This document shows positions 30,661-40,789 of a stretch of DNA of 64,000 nt, in pieces. The notes under the pieces were generated by a model. It saw only the letters and a program-made list of their open reading frames with translations, was not told where the DNA came from and ran no database searches. A program made the position numbers and the translations under genes. How positions within the stretch are numbered: position 1 is the stretch's first letter; each line of letters begins with the position of its first letter. The stretch comes from Lucinisca nassula (lineage: Eukaryota > Mollusca > Bivalvia > Lucinida > Lucinidae), in NCBI GenBank assembly GCA_963580285.1, contig OY757011.1, forward strand, positions 118,549,874 through 118,613,873. The letters are read 5' to 3'.

Positions 30661-32420
30661 CCTTTTCTTTGTATTTCCTTATGTCCACTTTTTTTCACGG
30701 ATGTCCACTTTTTTTACGGATTTTAGCCCTATCTATTTTTCTTTCACGTCAGTGTACATTTTTCTTCGTGATTATCCTTATCACGCGCATCTTCTTCTCT
30801 CTCGGGTTGGTACCTTTTCAACCATTTTCACGCACATCTTCTTTTTTCATTCCTTTATTTTGCATTTCTTTATGTCCACTTTTTTTCACGGATGTCCACT
30901 TTTTTCACGGATTGTTGCCTAATCTATTTATCTTTCACGTCAGTGTACATTTTTCTTCTTGATTATCCTTATCACGCACATTTTCTTCTTTCACGGAAAG
31001 GTACCTCTTCAACTCTTTTCACGCACATCTTCTTTTTTCATTCCTTTTCTTTGTATTTCTTTATGTCCACTTTTTTCACGGATGTCCACTTTTTTCACGG
31101 ATTGGTGCCTTATCTATTTTTCTTTCACGTCAGTGTACATTTTTCTTTGGGATTATCCTTTTCACGCACATCTTCTGCTTTCACGGACTGGTACTTTTTC
31201 AACCCTTTTCACGCACATCCATCTTTTTTCATCCCTTTATTTTGCATTCTTTATTTCCACTTTTTTCGCGGTTGTCCCCTTTTTTCACGGATTGTTGCCT
31301 TATCTGTTTTTCTTTCACGTCAATGTACATTTTTCTTCGTGATTATTCTTTTCACGCACATCTTCTGCTTTCACGGACAGGTACCTTTTCAACCCTTTTC
31401 ACGCATCTTTTCTTTTTTCATTCCTTTCCTTTGTATTTCTTTATGTCCACTTTTTTCACGAATGTCCACTTTTTTCACGGATTGTTACCTTAGCTATTTT
31501 TCTTTCACGTCGGTGTACATTTTTCTGCGTGATTAATAACTGATTATCCTTATCACGCACATCTTCTTCTTGAACGGACAAGTACCTTTTCAACCCTTTT
31601 CAAGCACTTCTTCTTTTTTCATTCCTTTTCATTGTATTTCTTTATGTCCACTTTTTTCACGGATGTCCACTTTTTTCACGGATTATTGCCTTATCTATTT
31701 TTCTTTCACGTCAGTGTACATTTATCTTCGTGATTATCCTTTTCACGCACATCTTCTGCTTTCGCGGACTGGTATCTTTTCAACCCTTTTCACGCACATC
31801 TTCTTTTTTCATTCCTTCTCTTTGTATTTCTTTATGTCCACGTTTTTCACGCATGTCCACTTTTTTCACGGATTGGTGCCTTTTCTGCTTTTCTTTCACG
31901 TCAGTGTACATTTTTCTTCGGGATTAGCCTTTTCACGCGCCTCTCCTATTTTCTCGGACTTGTACCTTTTCAACCCTTTTCACGAATATCTTCCTTTTTC
32001 ATTCCTATATTTTGCATTTCTTTATGTCCACTTTTTTAACGGATTGATGCCTTATCTGTTTTTCTTTCACGTCAGTCTACATTTTTCTTCGTGATTATCC
32101 TTATCACGCGCACCTTCTTCTTTCTCGGACTGGTACCTTTTCAACCCTTTTCACTCATATTTTGCATTTCTGCATGTCCACTTTTTTCACGGATGTCCAC
32201 TTTTTTCACGGATTGGTGCCTTATCTGTTTTTCTTTCTTGTCAGTGTACATTTTTCTTCAGGATTATCCTTTTTACGCACATCTTCTGGTTTCACGGACT
32301 GGTACCTTTTCAACCCTTTACACGCACATCCATCTTTTTTCATTCCTTTATTTTGCATTTCTTTATGTCCACTTTTTTCACGCATGTCCACTTTTTTCAC
32401 GGATTGATGCCTTATCTACT

Positions 32421-32751
32421 TTTTACACGTCTATCTCCTTTTCCACACAGGCTGCAAATTTAGGGTTTCTCAAATGTACTGATCAATAGCTCGCCTACAT
32501 AACTCAGAGTGAGGATGTTTCGTTATACTTCAGCATATGCAGGATCTTCTCGTTGTTAATGTTACTTTTAAAATGCATCGATACTTTTTTTTTTTTTTTT
32601 TGGCACTTGTACACAATTTTCGAGGTAACAAAATCATAAGTCCTCTCCCAGATAGATTAGAGAAATACTCAGAGAAGTGTAATACTAAACTAAACAGAGG
32701 GAGAGGTAGAGGTTTAATAATAATAATAAAAAAACATTTTTTTTCTTTGCT
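32421..32751. other. No gene seen
   Basis: Satellite decays at about 32420. A T-tract (32586-32602) and a (TAA)n patch near 32718 are the only features. Confidence 0.5.
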
Positions 32752-32895
32752 TGTAGTGGAGTTTAACGGCCCAGTCAACACCATTCAGGTCATTTTGAGC
32801 CGTCGGTTTACCTATCCACATTTTTTCTTGACATGCTTATACGTTAGCAGTTAACCAGCACACTGCACATTTTTACGCCAGAAATTGACAACTGC
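32752..32895 (-). repeat. SINE-A fragment
   Basis: GTGGAGTTTAACGGCCCAGT through GCCAGAAATTGACAACTGCT; the tRNA head is missing. Confidence 0.8.
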
Positions 32896-32989
32896 TGTTC
32901 AAGAGCAAAAAGTCAGTAACAGTCACAGAGGTGAAACTTTCATTGCATGGTATATCATATACTTCCCAGCTATTACGCAATAGCCGGCC

Positions 32990-33075
32990 AATATGGGGCT
33001 GAGAGCGAATCGACGTTGATACGTCGTATCGCTGTCGACCCGACGTTGGGCCGATGTTTTAGGCAGGCTGGGCAA
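32990..33075. repeat. ACGTTG-type palindromic repeat
   Basis: CGACGTTGATACGTCGTATC and CGACGTTGGGCCGATG, ending GGCAGGCTGGGCAA; related in style to 33951 and 48725. Confidence 0.6.
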
Positions 33076-33167
33076 TAGTTCATTCAAGGAGGATTGAAAA
33101 TGTGACTATTGATTTGTTTATCGTGTAAGCCCCGCCTTAAACAATCGGTTAACGCCCACTTAGCAAC

Positions 33168-33230
33168 GCGCATGCGCAGTGGCGGAAATGTCGCATTTTT
33201 TCACGGTCCACTTTTTTTACGTTACAGCGG
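33168..33230. repeat. Right partner of the distant inverted repeat
   Basis: GCGCATGCGCAGTGGCGGAA, TTTTTTCACGGTCCAC and TTACGTTACAG mirror 24308-24372. The TTTTTTCACGG(T)CCAC text also resembles the satellite landmark ACTTTTTTCACGGATGTCCA. Confidence 0.85.
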
Positions 33231-33326
33231 CCGTAAAAAGTCTCCCTATCCTACATTATAGTGTAGTTTATATTTTCTTGCCCTTTGGGATCATTGTTTC
33301 CATTGTGGAATTTTGAAAATACTTGA

Positions 33327-33372
33327 GGGTCACTGATGAGGCCTAATTGGACGAAACTAGCTAGTCTGGCCC
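33327..33372 (+). ncRNA. Hammerhead ribozyme motif (type I)
   Basis: All core positions are present in order. Stem I 5' strand GGGTCA (33327-33332), CTGATGA (33333-33339), stem II G...C (33340-33352, GGCCTAATTGGAC), GAAA (33353-33356), short stem III ACTA/TAGT around GC (33356-33365), cleavage nucleotide C33366 (GTC), and stem I 3' strand TGGCCC (33367-33372). Stem I pairs over all six positions (one G-U). Stem II has closing G-C and two C-G pairs with one G-A mismatch. The very short stem III is typical of hammerheads in Penelope-like elements and retrozymes, which often work as dimers. The sequence around it (33240-33500) has no coding signal. Activity is inferred, not shown. Confidence 0.85.
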
Positions 33373-33524
33373 AGAAAACATATACACTCCATATTTTCCA
33401 GTTCTGTGGTGTATTCTTTGCTTCCAAAGGATAACCCTTTCTAGGACAAACTGAGTGCCAGGAGGTGTTATGTCTAGCGTTTCATAAAAGGGACGTATAG
33501 GCGCCGGAGCTTGGTGCAATAGAG

Positions 33525-33788
33525 TGGGCTGCATGGTGCTTCCGCGCGGAGGCCGAAACCGACGGAACTTGAGTACTTGTAAACCTGCTTAGAATGTTAA
33601 AGCCAGCCCAGGAACAGTGGTGCGAGTCGGACCGCTCCTTAAACTCTAGCGGTGTCTTTGGGCAGTAGGGCTTGATATGTCATTTCATCTCAATATCGGT
33701 TAAAAAAATCCACAAAATCGAAAACAATGTCTCCAAAATGACTTACATAAAGTTAACGAGTACTTAGAACCTCAACACAAACAAAGGA
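33525..33788 (+). repeat. SINE-B, diverged
   Basis: GGGCTGCATGGTGCTTCCGC, GCCCAGGAACAGTGGTGCGA and GATATGTCATTTCATCTCAA; tail decayed. Confidence 0.8.
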
Positions 33789-33950
33789 ATTAGGGTCTAA
33801 TAAGGGTTCAAGTGTGTGTTATTAACACACGTGTAATTTCAGCCTGATATAAAGAACAGTGCGGTTTACAAGGGTCAGCATTTTCGTTTTTGCTCAAAAC
33901 ATTTTATCAGGCGGTTCTGCCGAGCTAACCATGCAGGCAAAGAACGTTGA

Positions 33951-34015
33951 CTCAACGTTGAACTAACGTTGAAACAACGTTTTCAACGTTGTTTCAACGT
34001 TAGTTCAACGTTGAG
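33951..34015. repeat. Perfect 31-bp-arm palindrome of AACGTT units
   Basis: Arm CTCAACGTTGAACTAACGTT + GAAACAACGTT, 3-base spacer, exact reverse complement. Flanked by GCAGGCAAAG at left and TGCCTGCTGGG at right, so the whole may be a small TIR element. Confidence 0.93.
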
Positions 34016-34167
34016 TGCCTGCTGGGTAATCTATAGTTGGCGAGCATTTCTTTAAAACAGAACGAAGAAACAGCAGCAGAGGAGCAGCAGCAGCAGCAAC
34101 AAAAAAAAAAACAAACATATACCATTGTTAGACACATGAAAGAAAGCATGATCCCATACGCATATGT

Positions 34168-34443
34168 TTGTTTGTTTGTTTGATTGATTTAAGGTTTAAC
34201 GTCCCCGCCAACACTGTAAAGGTCATTTTGGACGGACGTTGCTTCCAATTTTGTGGGACTTTTACCCGACAATGAGATGAAATGACATGTCAAGCCCTGC
34301 CGCCCAATGAAAGCAATAGGGTTTATAAGCATGGACGGTCCGACACTTGCACCACTTTGCTTGGGCAGGCTTAGATCCTCTTAGCGGTTTACCAGTGCTC
34401 GTGTGCAGGTCGGTTTCAGCTCTGCGTGGAAGCATCATGCAGC
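34168..34443 (-). repeat. SINE-B with target duplication
   Basis: Bounded by the 15-bp direct repeat CCCATACGCATATGT (34153-34167, 34444-34458); the 5' end is truncated at AGCATCATGCAGC. Confidence 0.9.
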
Positions 34444-34471
34444 CCCATACGCATATGTAACAAATGGTAAA

Positions 34472-34801
34472 TGTGTGTGTGTGAATTCGGGTTTAACGTC
34501 GCTTTCAACAATTTTTCAGTCATATCACGACGGTGTCTGGTTGCGACAGGGAGCTCAATGCTCACTTTTATAGTGCTGCCTCACCGAAGTATCATGTCCC
34601 AGACACATTACATGATACCACACCCAGTCACATTATCCTGGCACTGGGTCGACCAGTCCTAGCTCCACCCCGTAAATCTGAGTGCCAAGCGAGGAGCAGC
34701 TAGTACCATTTTTAACGACTTCGGTATGTCGCGGCCCGGGATCTAACCCGTGACCTCCCGTTCCCCGGAGCGGACACTCTACCAACTGAGCTATCGGGGC
34801 C
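34472..34801 (-). repeat. SINE-C, full length, tRNA head, target duplication
   Basis: 330 bp bounded by the 16-bp direct repeat TGTAACAAATGGTAAA (34456-34471, 34802-34817). On the minus strand the head (34730-34801) reads GGCCCCGATAGCTCAGTTGG with a B box GGGTTAGATCCC. The 3' end is AAGCGACGTTAAACCCGAAT plus (CA)n. Inserted immediately beside the SINE-B target duplication. Confidence 0.92.
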
Positions 34802-34817
34802 TGTAACAAATGGTAAA

Positions 34818-35149
34818 ATAATAAATATGAAGATAAAGTATACCAGGCGTGGCACTGGAACTGGGTATGTTTAAAAACTAAAATGCAGAAAACTGAATAA
34901 GGTATGTAAAGGGTAATAAATTTACTCTCGTGGTGGGGAGGCAACAATTAAAAAATGGTTTCTTTTTCAGCAGTGATCTACTCTTACAGAAAATGGGACA
35001 AATACAGGCCGTTTCCTGCTCCTTTTACACGAGGGCAATTAAGAGGCCATGTAAGAAACTGTTGTATACCTTGTAAAATGGGGGGAAAGTAGAGGGGCCA
35101 TTTCATAGGAAGGCAAACAGAAAATTTCAAGTTGTCACCCTTGTATAAC
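34818..35149. other. No gene seen
   Basis: Plain AT-rich sequence. Confidence 0.5.
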
Positions 35150-35363
35150 TTAACTCTCATCTTGCAGTTCACGACAACCCATATCTTTTGGAAACAGTGT
35201 AGATCCAGATCAGATGGCTTCTGAAGAAGCCATCTGATCAGGATCTACACTGTTTGACATTCAGTTTATGAATTTGTAGGAACAAATTACATCAAGTAAT
35301 CTGATTGGTTCAAAAACAGATATGGGTGTGGCTAAAATGAATATTCAACAAGAGAAGGGTTAT
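35150..35363 (+). mobile_element. TTAA MITE family 1, copy 2
   Basis: TTAACTCTCATCTTGC at left, AGAGAAGGGTTAT at right; central palindrome AACAGTGTAGATCCAGATCA / TGATCAGGATCTACACTGTT around GGCTTCTGAAGAAGCC. Strongly similar to 14835-15051. Confidence 0.88.
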
Positions 35364-35520
35364 TTTACTTCGCAAGTGTGGCTGTCGAAACGTCACTTCC
35401 TGATTACTTTTCTTTACACCATGTCATGTACTTTAAAAGGAAAAGAGCAGATTCTTACCCTTAAAAATATATATAGACATCTATTGAAAAGGGAACCAAT
35501 ATTTTAAAATGTTGACTCAA

Positions 35521-35718
35521 TTAACCCTTTTTGTATGGAATCTTCCTCCTTATATACAACATGAGTTCATTGCAAAATTTAGGGGTCTCGGGTTGTGTTT
35601 TGGAAAATTACAGAACTTTTAGCAAACAGTGAAGGCCCTGATCATACGCCGCGTGTGATCTGGGCCTGCACTGTTTGCCAATTACCCGTTTTGGGGTTTC
35701 TGGTACTCAATGGGTTAA
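35521..35718 (+). mobile_element. TTAA MITE family 2, copy 1
   Basis: TTAACCCTTTTTGTATGGAA at left, GGTACTCAATGGGTTAA at right, 198 bp. TTAA flanks plus CCC.../...GGG ends are the piggyBac pattern. Central palindrome 35622-35680 (GCAAACAGTGAAGGCCCTGA / TCTGGGCCTGCACTGTTTGC). Confidence 0.88.
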
Positions 35719-35748
35719 GTTGTGTCTATTCCACGTCTTCCGCTAATT

Positions 35749-35983
35749 GAGCCCCGCCAAGCGAATTTGTGTCTTCGAGCATTCCGTCATGACAAATTTT
35801 AACGGCACATGCCCAGCCATTTAGAGGGGCCAGGGATATGGCTTTCTGTCTGAATGTTGCTCTTGATTCACTGCTTGTATGAGCGAGCAGCGAAGGTTCT
35901 GGCGAGACTGCGCGGATGTGCAGGCTCGCCTGAACCTTCGCTGCTCGCACAGGCGATAAGTACCAAAATCGCTTGACGGGGCC
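35749..35983 (+). mobile_element. MITE K, copy 2
   Basis: TIRs as in copy 1. Flanks CTAATTGA and CCAATTGA agree in 7 of 8 positions if the TIR is taken as GCCCC/GGGGC, which would fit an 8-bp hAT-type duplication; in copy 1 only 5 of 8 match. Confidence 0.88.
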
Positions 35984-36117
35984 CAATTGAGATTATTGAG
36001 CGAAGATTCTAGACTAATGTTCAAGTGTCATATTTATATATCAGCATGATATGATTCAGTAAGATTGAAAATGAGAGGTGAAGACTGTTAGCATAAGTAT
36101 CCGTACCGGTCTACACA

Positions 36118-36206
36118 GCAGGCCTCGGTAGCTCAGTCGGATGCGCCTCTAACTGGTGGGTTCGATACTTGCCGGGGTCGCCAACATTCTTTCGTGGAGA
36201 TTGTTT
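36118..36206 (+). repeat. SINE-A head only, plus strand
   Basis: CAGGCCTCGGTAGCTCAGTC (A box) and GTGGGTTCGATACTTGCC (B box), then CAACATTCTTTCGTGGAGA, where the body stops. It faces the next SINE-A tail. Confidence 0.85.
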
Positions 36207-36210
36207 GTTT

Positions 36211-36477
36211 GTATTGGAGTTTAACGGCCCAGTCAACACTATTTAGGTCATTTTTGAGCCACACTTTTCCTGGGCAGGCTTATAGGTAAGCGGTTAACCA
36301 GTACAGTGCACATTCTTTTCGCCAGAAACTGACAACTCAGCGGAAGGGAGAGAATGACCGTAGAAAAGATTTAATGATCAACCTCCACGAAAGAATGTTG
36401 CCGACCCAGGCAGGAATCGAACCCGCGTCAACCTGATCACCAGGCAGATGAGCATCCGACTGAGCTAACGAGGTCGG
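36211..36477 (-). repeat. SINE-A, near full length
   Basis: GTATTGGAGTTTAACGGCCC tail to AGCTAACGAGGTCGG head; with 36118-36206 it makes an inverted pair with tRNA-like heads at both outer ends. Confidence 0.88.
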
Positions 36478-36607
36478 CTGAAGGGCAAATGTCAGTTAAA
36501 TACATACATTAAAAGACGAACTGTAACAAACAAGAAATATCTTTTAAAAAGATATGCGGCGTAGATTTAATTGGAAGGTTGTTTAGAAATCAGTGCTTCA
36601 GCTGAAG

Positions 36608-37672
36608 TGCACGACCCGCCGGATGCTTTTAGCTTTATGAGTGTTACCATATATTGGTGTGGCGGCCATTTTGGTCGTGTGACCTGGACCTAAAACTGTT
36701 CCCCCAATAAATGCGCCTTATCGTAAGGAGCAAAAATATATCTAATACTGTATTCTGAATCGTTTGCAGGATAAAATGAATTCTCACTTTTCCAATACAA
36801 AAGCATATGTGTCAAAGTTTGACCTAGGCACAAAGAAGGTCAAGGTCAACCCAGGGTCACCATTTTTGCAATTTATGATGGGCCTACGTCCCAGATGCTA
36901 TTTATCAAGTTTCGTGGAAATCTGCCAAGTGGTTCTGGAGAAGACTATTATGAAGGGTTTTTACCATATATGGCTTGGCGGCCATTTTGGTCATGTGACC
37001 TGGACCCCATGCGCAAATTTTGGTTTCATCCATCCCATAGAGGCTCCATATGAAATTTGACCTGAATCGGCCCAACGGTTTCCGAGGAGAAGCAGTTCGA
37101 AAATTTTCACATTTTTCGCCTCGGCGAGGCTATACTAAATGGAATGTAATATTTCGCAAGTTCATTGGTTAAACCTCATTGATACTATCAGTATGCCAAA
37201 AATTGTTTAAATGTTCCAAGCGGTTAAGTCACTATCACCAATTTTCACAAACGGGTTACGGACGGACGGACAGACAGACAGACCATATATGGCTTGGCGG
37301 CCATTTTGGTCATGTGACCTGGACCCCATGAGCAAATTTTGGATTCCCCCATCCCATAGAGGCTCCATATGAAATTTGACTACAATCGGCCCAACGGTTT
37401 CCGAGGAGAAGCAGTTCGAAAATTTTCACATTTTTCGCCTCGGCGAGGCTATACTAAATGGAATGTAATATTTCGTAAGTTCATTGGTTAGATCTCATTG
37501 ATATCTATCAGTATGCCAAAAATTGTTTAAATATTCCAAGCGGTTAAGTCACTATCACCAATTTTCACAAACGGGTTACGGACGGACAGACAGACTGACA
37601 GAATGACACGGTGATTTTAGGGCACTCTTAGAAAAACAACTTCAGTCGGTCGCTTTTTCTGCGGGTCGTGCA
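36608..37672 (+). mobile_element. Element H, TIR TGCACGACCCGC
   Basis: 12-bp perfect TIR (36608-36619, 37661-37672). Inside is a direct duplication with a 319-bp offset (from ACCATATATGGCTTGGCGGC at 36963 and 37282), each copy ending in CACAAACGGGTTACGGACGG and a GACAGACAGAC tract. The right end reads ACACGGTGATTTTAGGGCAC, parallel to F and G ends. No protein. Confidence 0.8.
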
Positions 37673-38226
37673 ATATGAGCTACAATAGTGACACCAACAA
37701 TTGTCTAGCTATGAACTGGTTTACTGTATTCAAACAATTCAGATGTCACGCGAGGAAAAATAGCTTTGCAGAGGGCGGTGTCCCGTCTGTTTGAGCTAAG
37801 GTCAGTGTAAAAGGTCAAGGTTAAAAACATGACCTCATTTCAAGAGCATATGATCTCAAGTATATGCACAACAAATAAGAAAACGTTATCATTTACTGTT
37901 TTGAACACAAATTCTAGGGTTAACATTTAGGGTTGTCGCTATGGTGAACGTAAACGCATAGGCGGACGAACAAACGGACGAGCAGACAAACGGACGGAAA
38001 CTTGATCTTATGTGCACCTAAATAAAACTCAAATTACACTTATTCCTTTTCAGAATTTATATAACATTAATGATATTCGAAAAAGTCCATTTTGTGTTTA
38101 AAATGGAGGACACAAAGTATGCTGAAGACAAAAGATACACTGCAACTTTTATTAGCATATATTGTAAATTAAACATCTGTCAATTTGTATTGCGATTATT
38201 ACATGTTTTTGTCATGCTATATCTCT
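37673..38226. other. No gene seen; degraded F/H-type text
   Basis: AAGGTCAAGG phrases and a GGACGAACAAACGGACGAGC tract (about 37970-38000) indicate an old element of the same style. 38040-38220 has a short frame without recognisable domains. Confidence 0.5.
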
Positions 38227-38364
38227 TTATTGGTTTCATTGGGCAACGGGGCTTGAGGTGTCATTTCATCTCAATGTCGGGTAAAAGTCCCACAAACTTG
38301 GAAGCAACGTCTCCAAAATGACCTACACAGTGTTGATGGGGACGTTAAACCTCAAATCAAACAA
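38227..38364 (+). repeat. SINE-B, 5'-truncated
   Basis: TTATTGGTTTCATTGGGCAA to GGGGACGTTAAACCTCAAAT. Confidence 0.85.
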
Positions 38365-38368
38365 GCAA

Positions 38369-38435
38369 TTCCTTTCGCAGAAAATTCTTCCTTTCGCGAA
38401 AGGAACCTTCCTTTCGCGAAATGGTTCCTTTCGCT
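38369..38435. repeat. CCTTTCGCGAAAGG palindrome cluster
   Basis: Three overlapping CTTTCGCGAAA-type palindromes in 67 bp. No known function recognised. Confidence 0.75.
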
Positions 38436-38689
38436 ATATAGACCAACCACGTGAAATTAGGTCAAAATAGCTATTCACCGCAGCAGTTACAGAATTCACT
38501 AGAAACACATACATATGACGTATGGTCATCAAAGGACAAGACGGTGAGCAAGCCGAAACTGTATATATTTTTCATTCATGTCTCACATAAAAAACGAAAC
38601 ATTTCCTAGGTTAAAACTTCAGTAAACTGTCGTATTTTTGAGTAGATTTATTTATGCAAATCATTGACCAATGAAATGGTCATCTCCTT

Positions 38690-38854
38690 GGACATGTGGT
38701 TTTATTGACCAATGGAATAACGAAAATGTAGGACAAAAGCAAAACCATAACGGCTACGCCGTAAAAATAAACCACGACAGAAGAACCGCGCATTGAAACA
38801 TTGGAACGGTCATCGATTTTACGCGGCCGCATTCCGTTCAGTCCCATGAACCCC

Positions 38855-38885
<31 letters not shown>

Positions 38886-39150
38886 ACACCGCAACTCATC
38901 AGTGCAACGTATCTGAGAACTAAAGGAATTCAAGGATACAAGGGTGTGCTGGAGCAAAAGAAAACCAACAGTTAGACTCCGATGGTCCGCGACCAGAGAC
39001 AAAGCAACATTACCTAAAATTAAATTTTAAGTAAGCCTTTACGCTGGAACCGTCATATAGTTTTGAGGCCTGACCGGCGTGCAATTAAAGAGGGAAGCAA
39101 AGTTATCAACCGTGATTGGGTTAACTACCATGCATGCGGGCCGTCGTATA
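38690..39150 (+). repeat. Dispersed repeat R1, copy 2
   Basis: Collinear with 2700-3240. A C homopolymer of about 22 bases (38849-38870) followed by (CA)n sits where copy 1 has its G-rich tract. Sequence 39151-39660 to the right has no recognised feature apart from an A-tract near 39488. Confidence 0.75.
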
Positions 39151-39670
39151 ACAAGTTTAGCTTTTACAAAAAGCTAGGTCAAAGCTTAAAATTAGCACAT
39201 ATTAAATGTGAATTCCCAGAAATGTGTTTTATACAATTAACTGTTTTTGGCAATATTCTAATTGCCACTCTGCATCCAGGATCCTGCTGACTGAAGTATA
39301 ATGTCTAAAATGCCAAAGTTGAAAATGCTGTCATTTTGTCAAAAGTACTTTTACATCTTTAAAAAGGCACATGTGTGACTTCAAGATACTTGCAACATCT
39401 TATCAAACGGAATGCTTAAATACTCTCGGAGAAGATTAGCCACCCAACTTTCCTACACTTTATAGAAGACTAATTGAGGATTAACCAAAAAAAAAAAAAA
39501 ACTGCCATTGGCGCGGCAAGATTGTTGGCTCACCAGAGCCGAATGCTCCTGTGGGCAGGTAGGGTTTGAAGATGTATATTTTGTAGTAGCCTGTACAAAT
39601 ATGACAGCAAATATGGGCTTGTACAAGTGTAAAAGCATTTGTGTGCCAGAGCTCTGCCCGTTTGTTTATT

Positions 39671-39899
39671 TTTATTGGAGTTTAACGGCCCAGTCAACAC
39701 TATTTAGGTCGTTTTTGAGCCGGTCAGTTTACCTATCCATTTTTCCTGGGCAGGCTTATACGAAAGCGGTTAACAAGTACAGTGCACATTTCGCCAGAAA
39801 CTGACAACTGCCCTTCTTGAATCAGCGGGACAGAATGACCGTAGAAAAGATTTCATGAAGAATGTCAGACGCGCATCCGACTGACCTACCGAGGCCGAC
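39671..39899 (-). repeat. SINE-A with internal deletion
   Basis: TTATTGGAGTTTAACGGCCC to CATCCGACTGACCTACCGAG; about 40 bp including the B box is missing. Confidence 0.85.
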
Positions 39900-40093
39900 T
39901 GATGAGCTCTGAAAGTGGGCCTCTTTTTGTGTGAAGTTTATTCTTGTTATAGGCCGTTTTTCTCCTTGTGAAAGCTTATATTTGTTTTTGCATATATAAA
40001 TATTAACGTCAACCTTCAGGGTGGGTAACTAATGGCTATACTTTCATGTTAAACCCAACGACTATAATGTCTACTGGTGGTCATAGCACCGAT
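39900..40093. other. No gene seen
   Basis: Nothing recognised. Confidence 0.5.
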
Positions 40094-40376
40094 GGGGCGC
40101 CGTTTTACTATTTAATCCATATTTCTAGACATCCATAATTAGATTTATGGAGAGCCATACATGTAATTCAAATTAAATATACCCATAAATCAGCCGCATA
40201 ATGGATATCCATAATTCGATTCATGGATATCATTAATTCAGATTGATTAATGGATATCCATAATTCGAATTATGGATATCATTAATTCGAATCATGTATA
40301 CCCATAAATAATTATTGATATCCATAAATAATTATAGAAATCCATAAAAAGGGAATAAATAGTTAAACGGCGCCTC
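40094..40376. mobile_element. TIR element J, copy 2
   Basis: GGGGCGCCGTTTTACTATTT at left, AATAGTTAAACGGCGCCTC at right; interior again ATGGATATCCATAATTCG palindromes but half as long as copy 1. Confidence 0.88.
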
Positions 40377-40641
40377 ATAGCCCCCTATACACCCCATCCA
40401 ATTTCTTAGAATAATACAAGGTTGATGATGTACGAGTATTTCTTACAATACTTGTGCTCATTCTGTGTACGGCTAAGTCAGCTGTGTATCTTATCACTTC
40501 GATTGTTTGTCAATCCACCCAGTTTTCGCTGTTCGCCGGTGATGTCCACGTGACTATCACTGATTTACAGGTGCGATATCGAGGTAACGGTGATTTATGG
40601 CGGCTCTACTGCGGTCATCATGGATAGCGGAATGGAACAAT

Positions 40642-40653
40642 TTAACCCTTTTT
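40642..40653 (+). repeat. Left stub of a split TTAA MITE (family 2)
   Basis: TTAACCCTTTTT, the first 12 bases of the family 2 MITE (compare 47326-47337). The rest continues at 46747 after the F4 insertion. The span 40377-40641 before it has no recognised gene. Confidence 0.85.
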
Positions 40654-40789
40654 AGCTCACCTGACCGAAGGTCATGGTGAGCTTTTGTGACTGTGAGATG
40701 TCCGGCGTCGTCGTTCGTCGTGCGGTGTGCGTCGTGCGTGCGTAAACTTTTCTTGTTAACACTCTAGAGGTCACAGTTTTGATCCAATC

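Larger units (their letters stand above)
26549..32420 (+). repeat. Satellite array, unit about 190 bp, about 27 units
   Basis: Unit landmarks are TTTCTTTATGTCCACTTTTT, TCACGGATGTCCAC, TTTCACGTCAGTGTACATTT, TCGTGATTATCC and GGTACCTTTTCAACCC. Unit starts 26791, 26981, 27171 and 27361 are exactly 190 apart. The plus strand is pyrimidine-rich and nearly stop-free, and 190 is not a multiple of 3, so reading frames drift from unit to unit and give several frames of 80-250 codons; these are not treated as genes. Four SINE-E copies divide the array into blocks of about 4, 7, 6 and 10 units. Confidence 0.93.

Noticed and set aside
26549..32420. Many overlapping plus-strand open frames of 80-250 codons rich in F, H and S
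   Set aside because: They are the translation of a pyrimidine-rich 190-bp satellite in drifting frames, all ending at the same repeat-encoded stop; no unique domain, start or splice structure.
32570..32760. Long T tract as a terminator or LINE tail
   Set aside because: No element body with the right orientation could be recognised next to it.
34730..34801. Candidate tRNA gene on the minus strand
   Set aside because: It is the head of a 330-bp SINE-C with a 16-bp target duplication.
39893..39925. Second hammerhead-like CTGATGA...GAAA
   Set aside because: CTGATGAGCTCTGAAAG leaves no room for a normal stem II and there is no GTC plus stem I partner after it.
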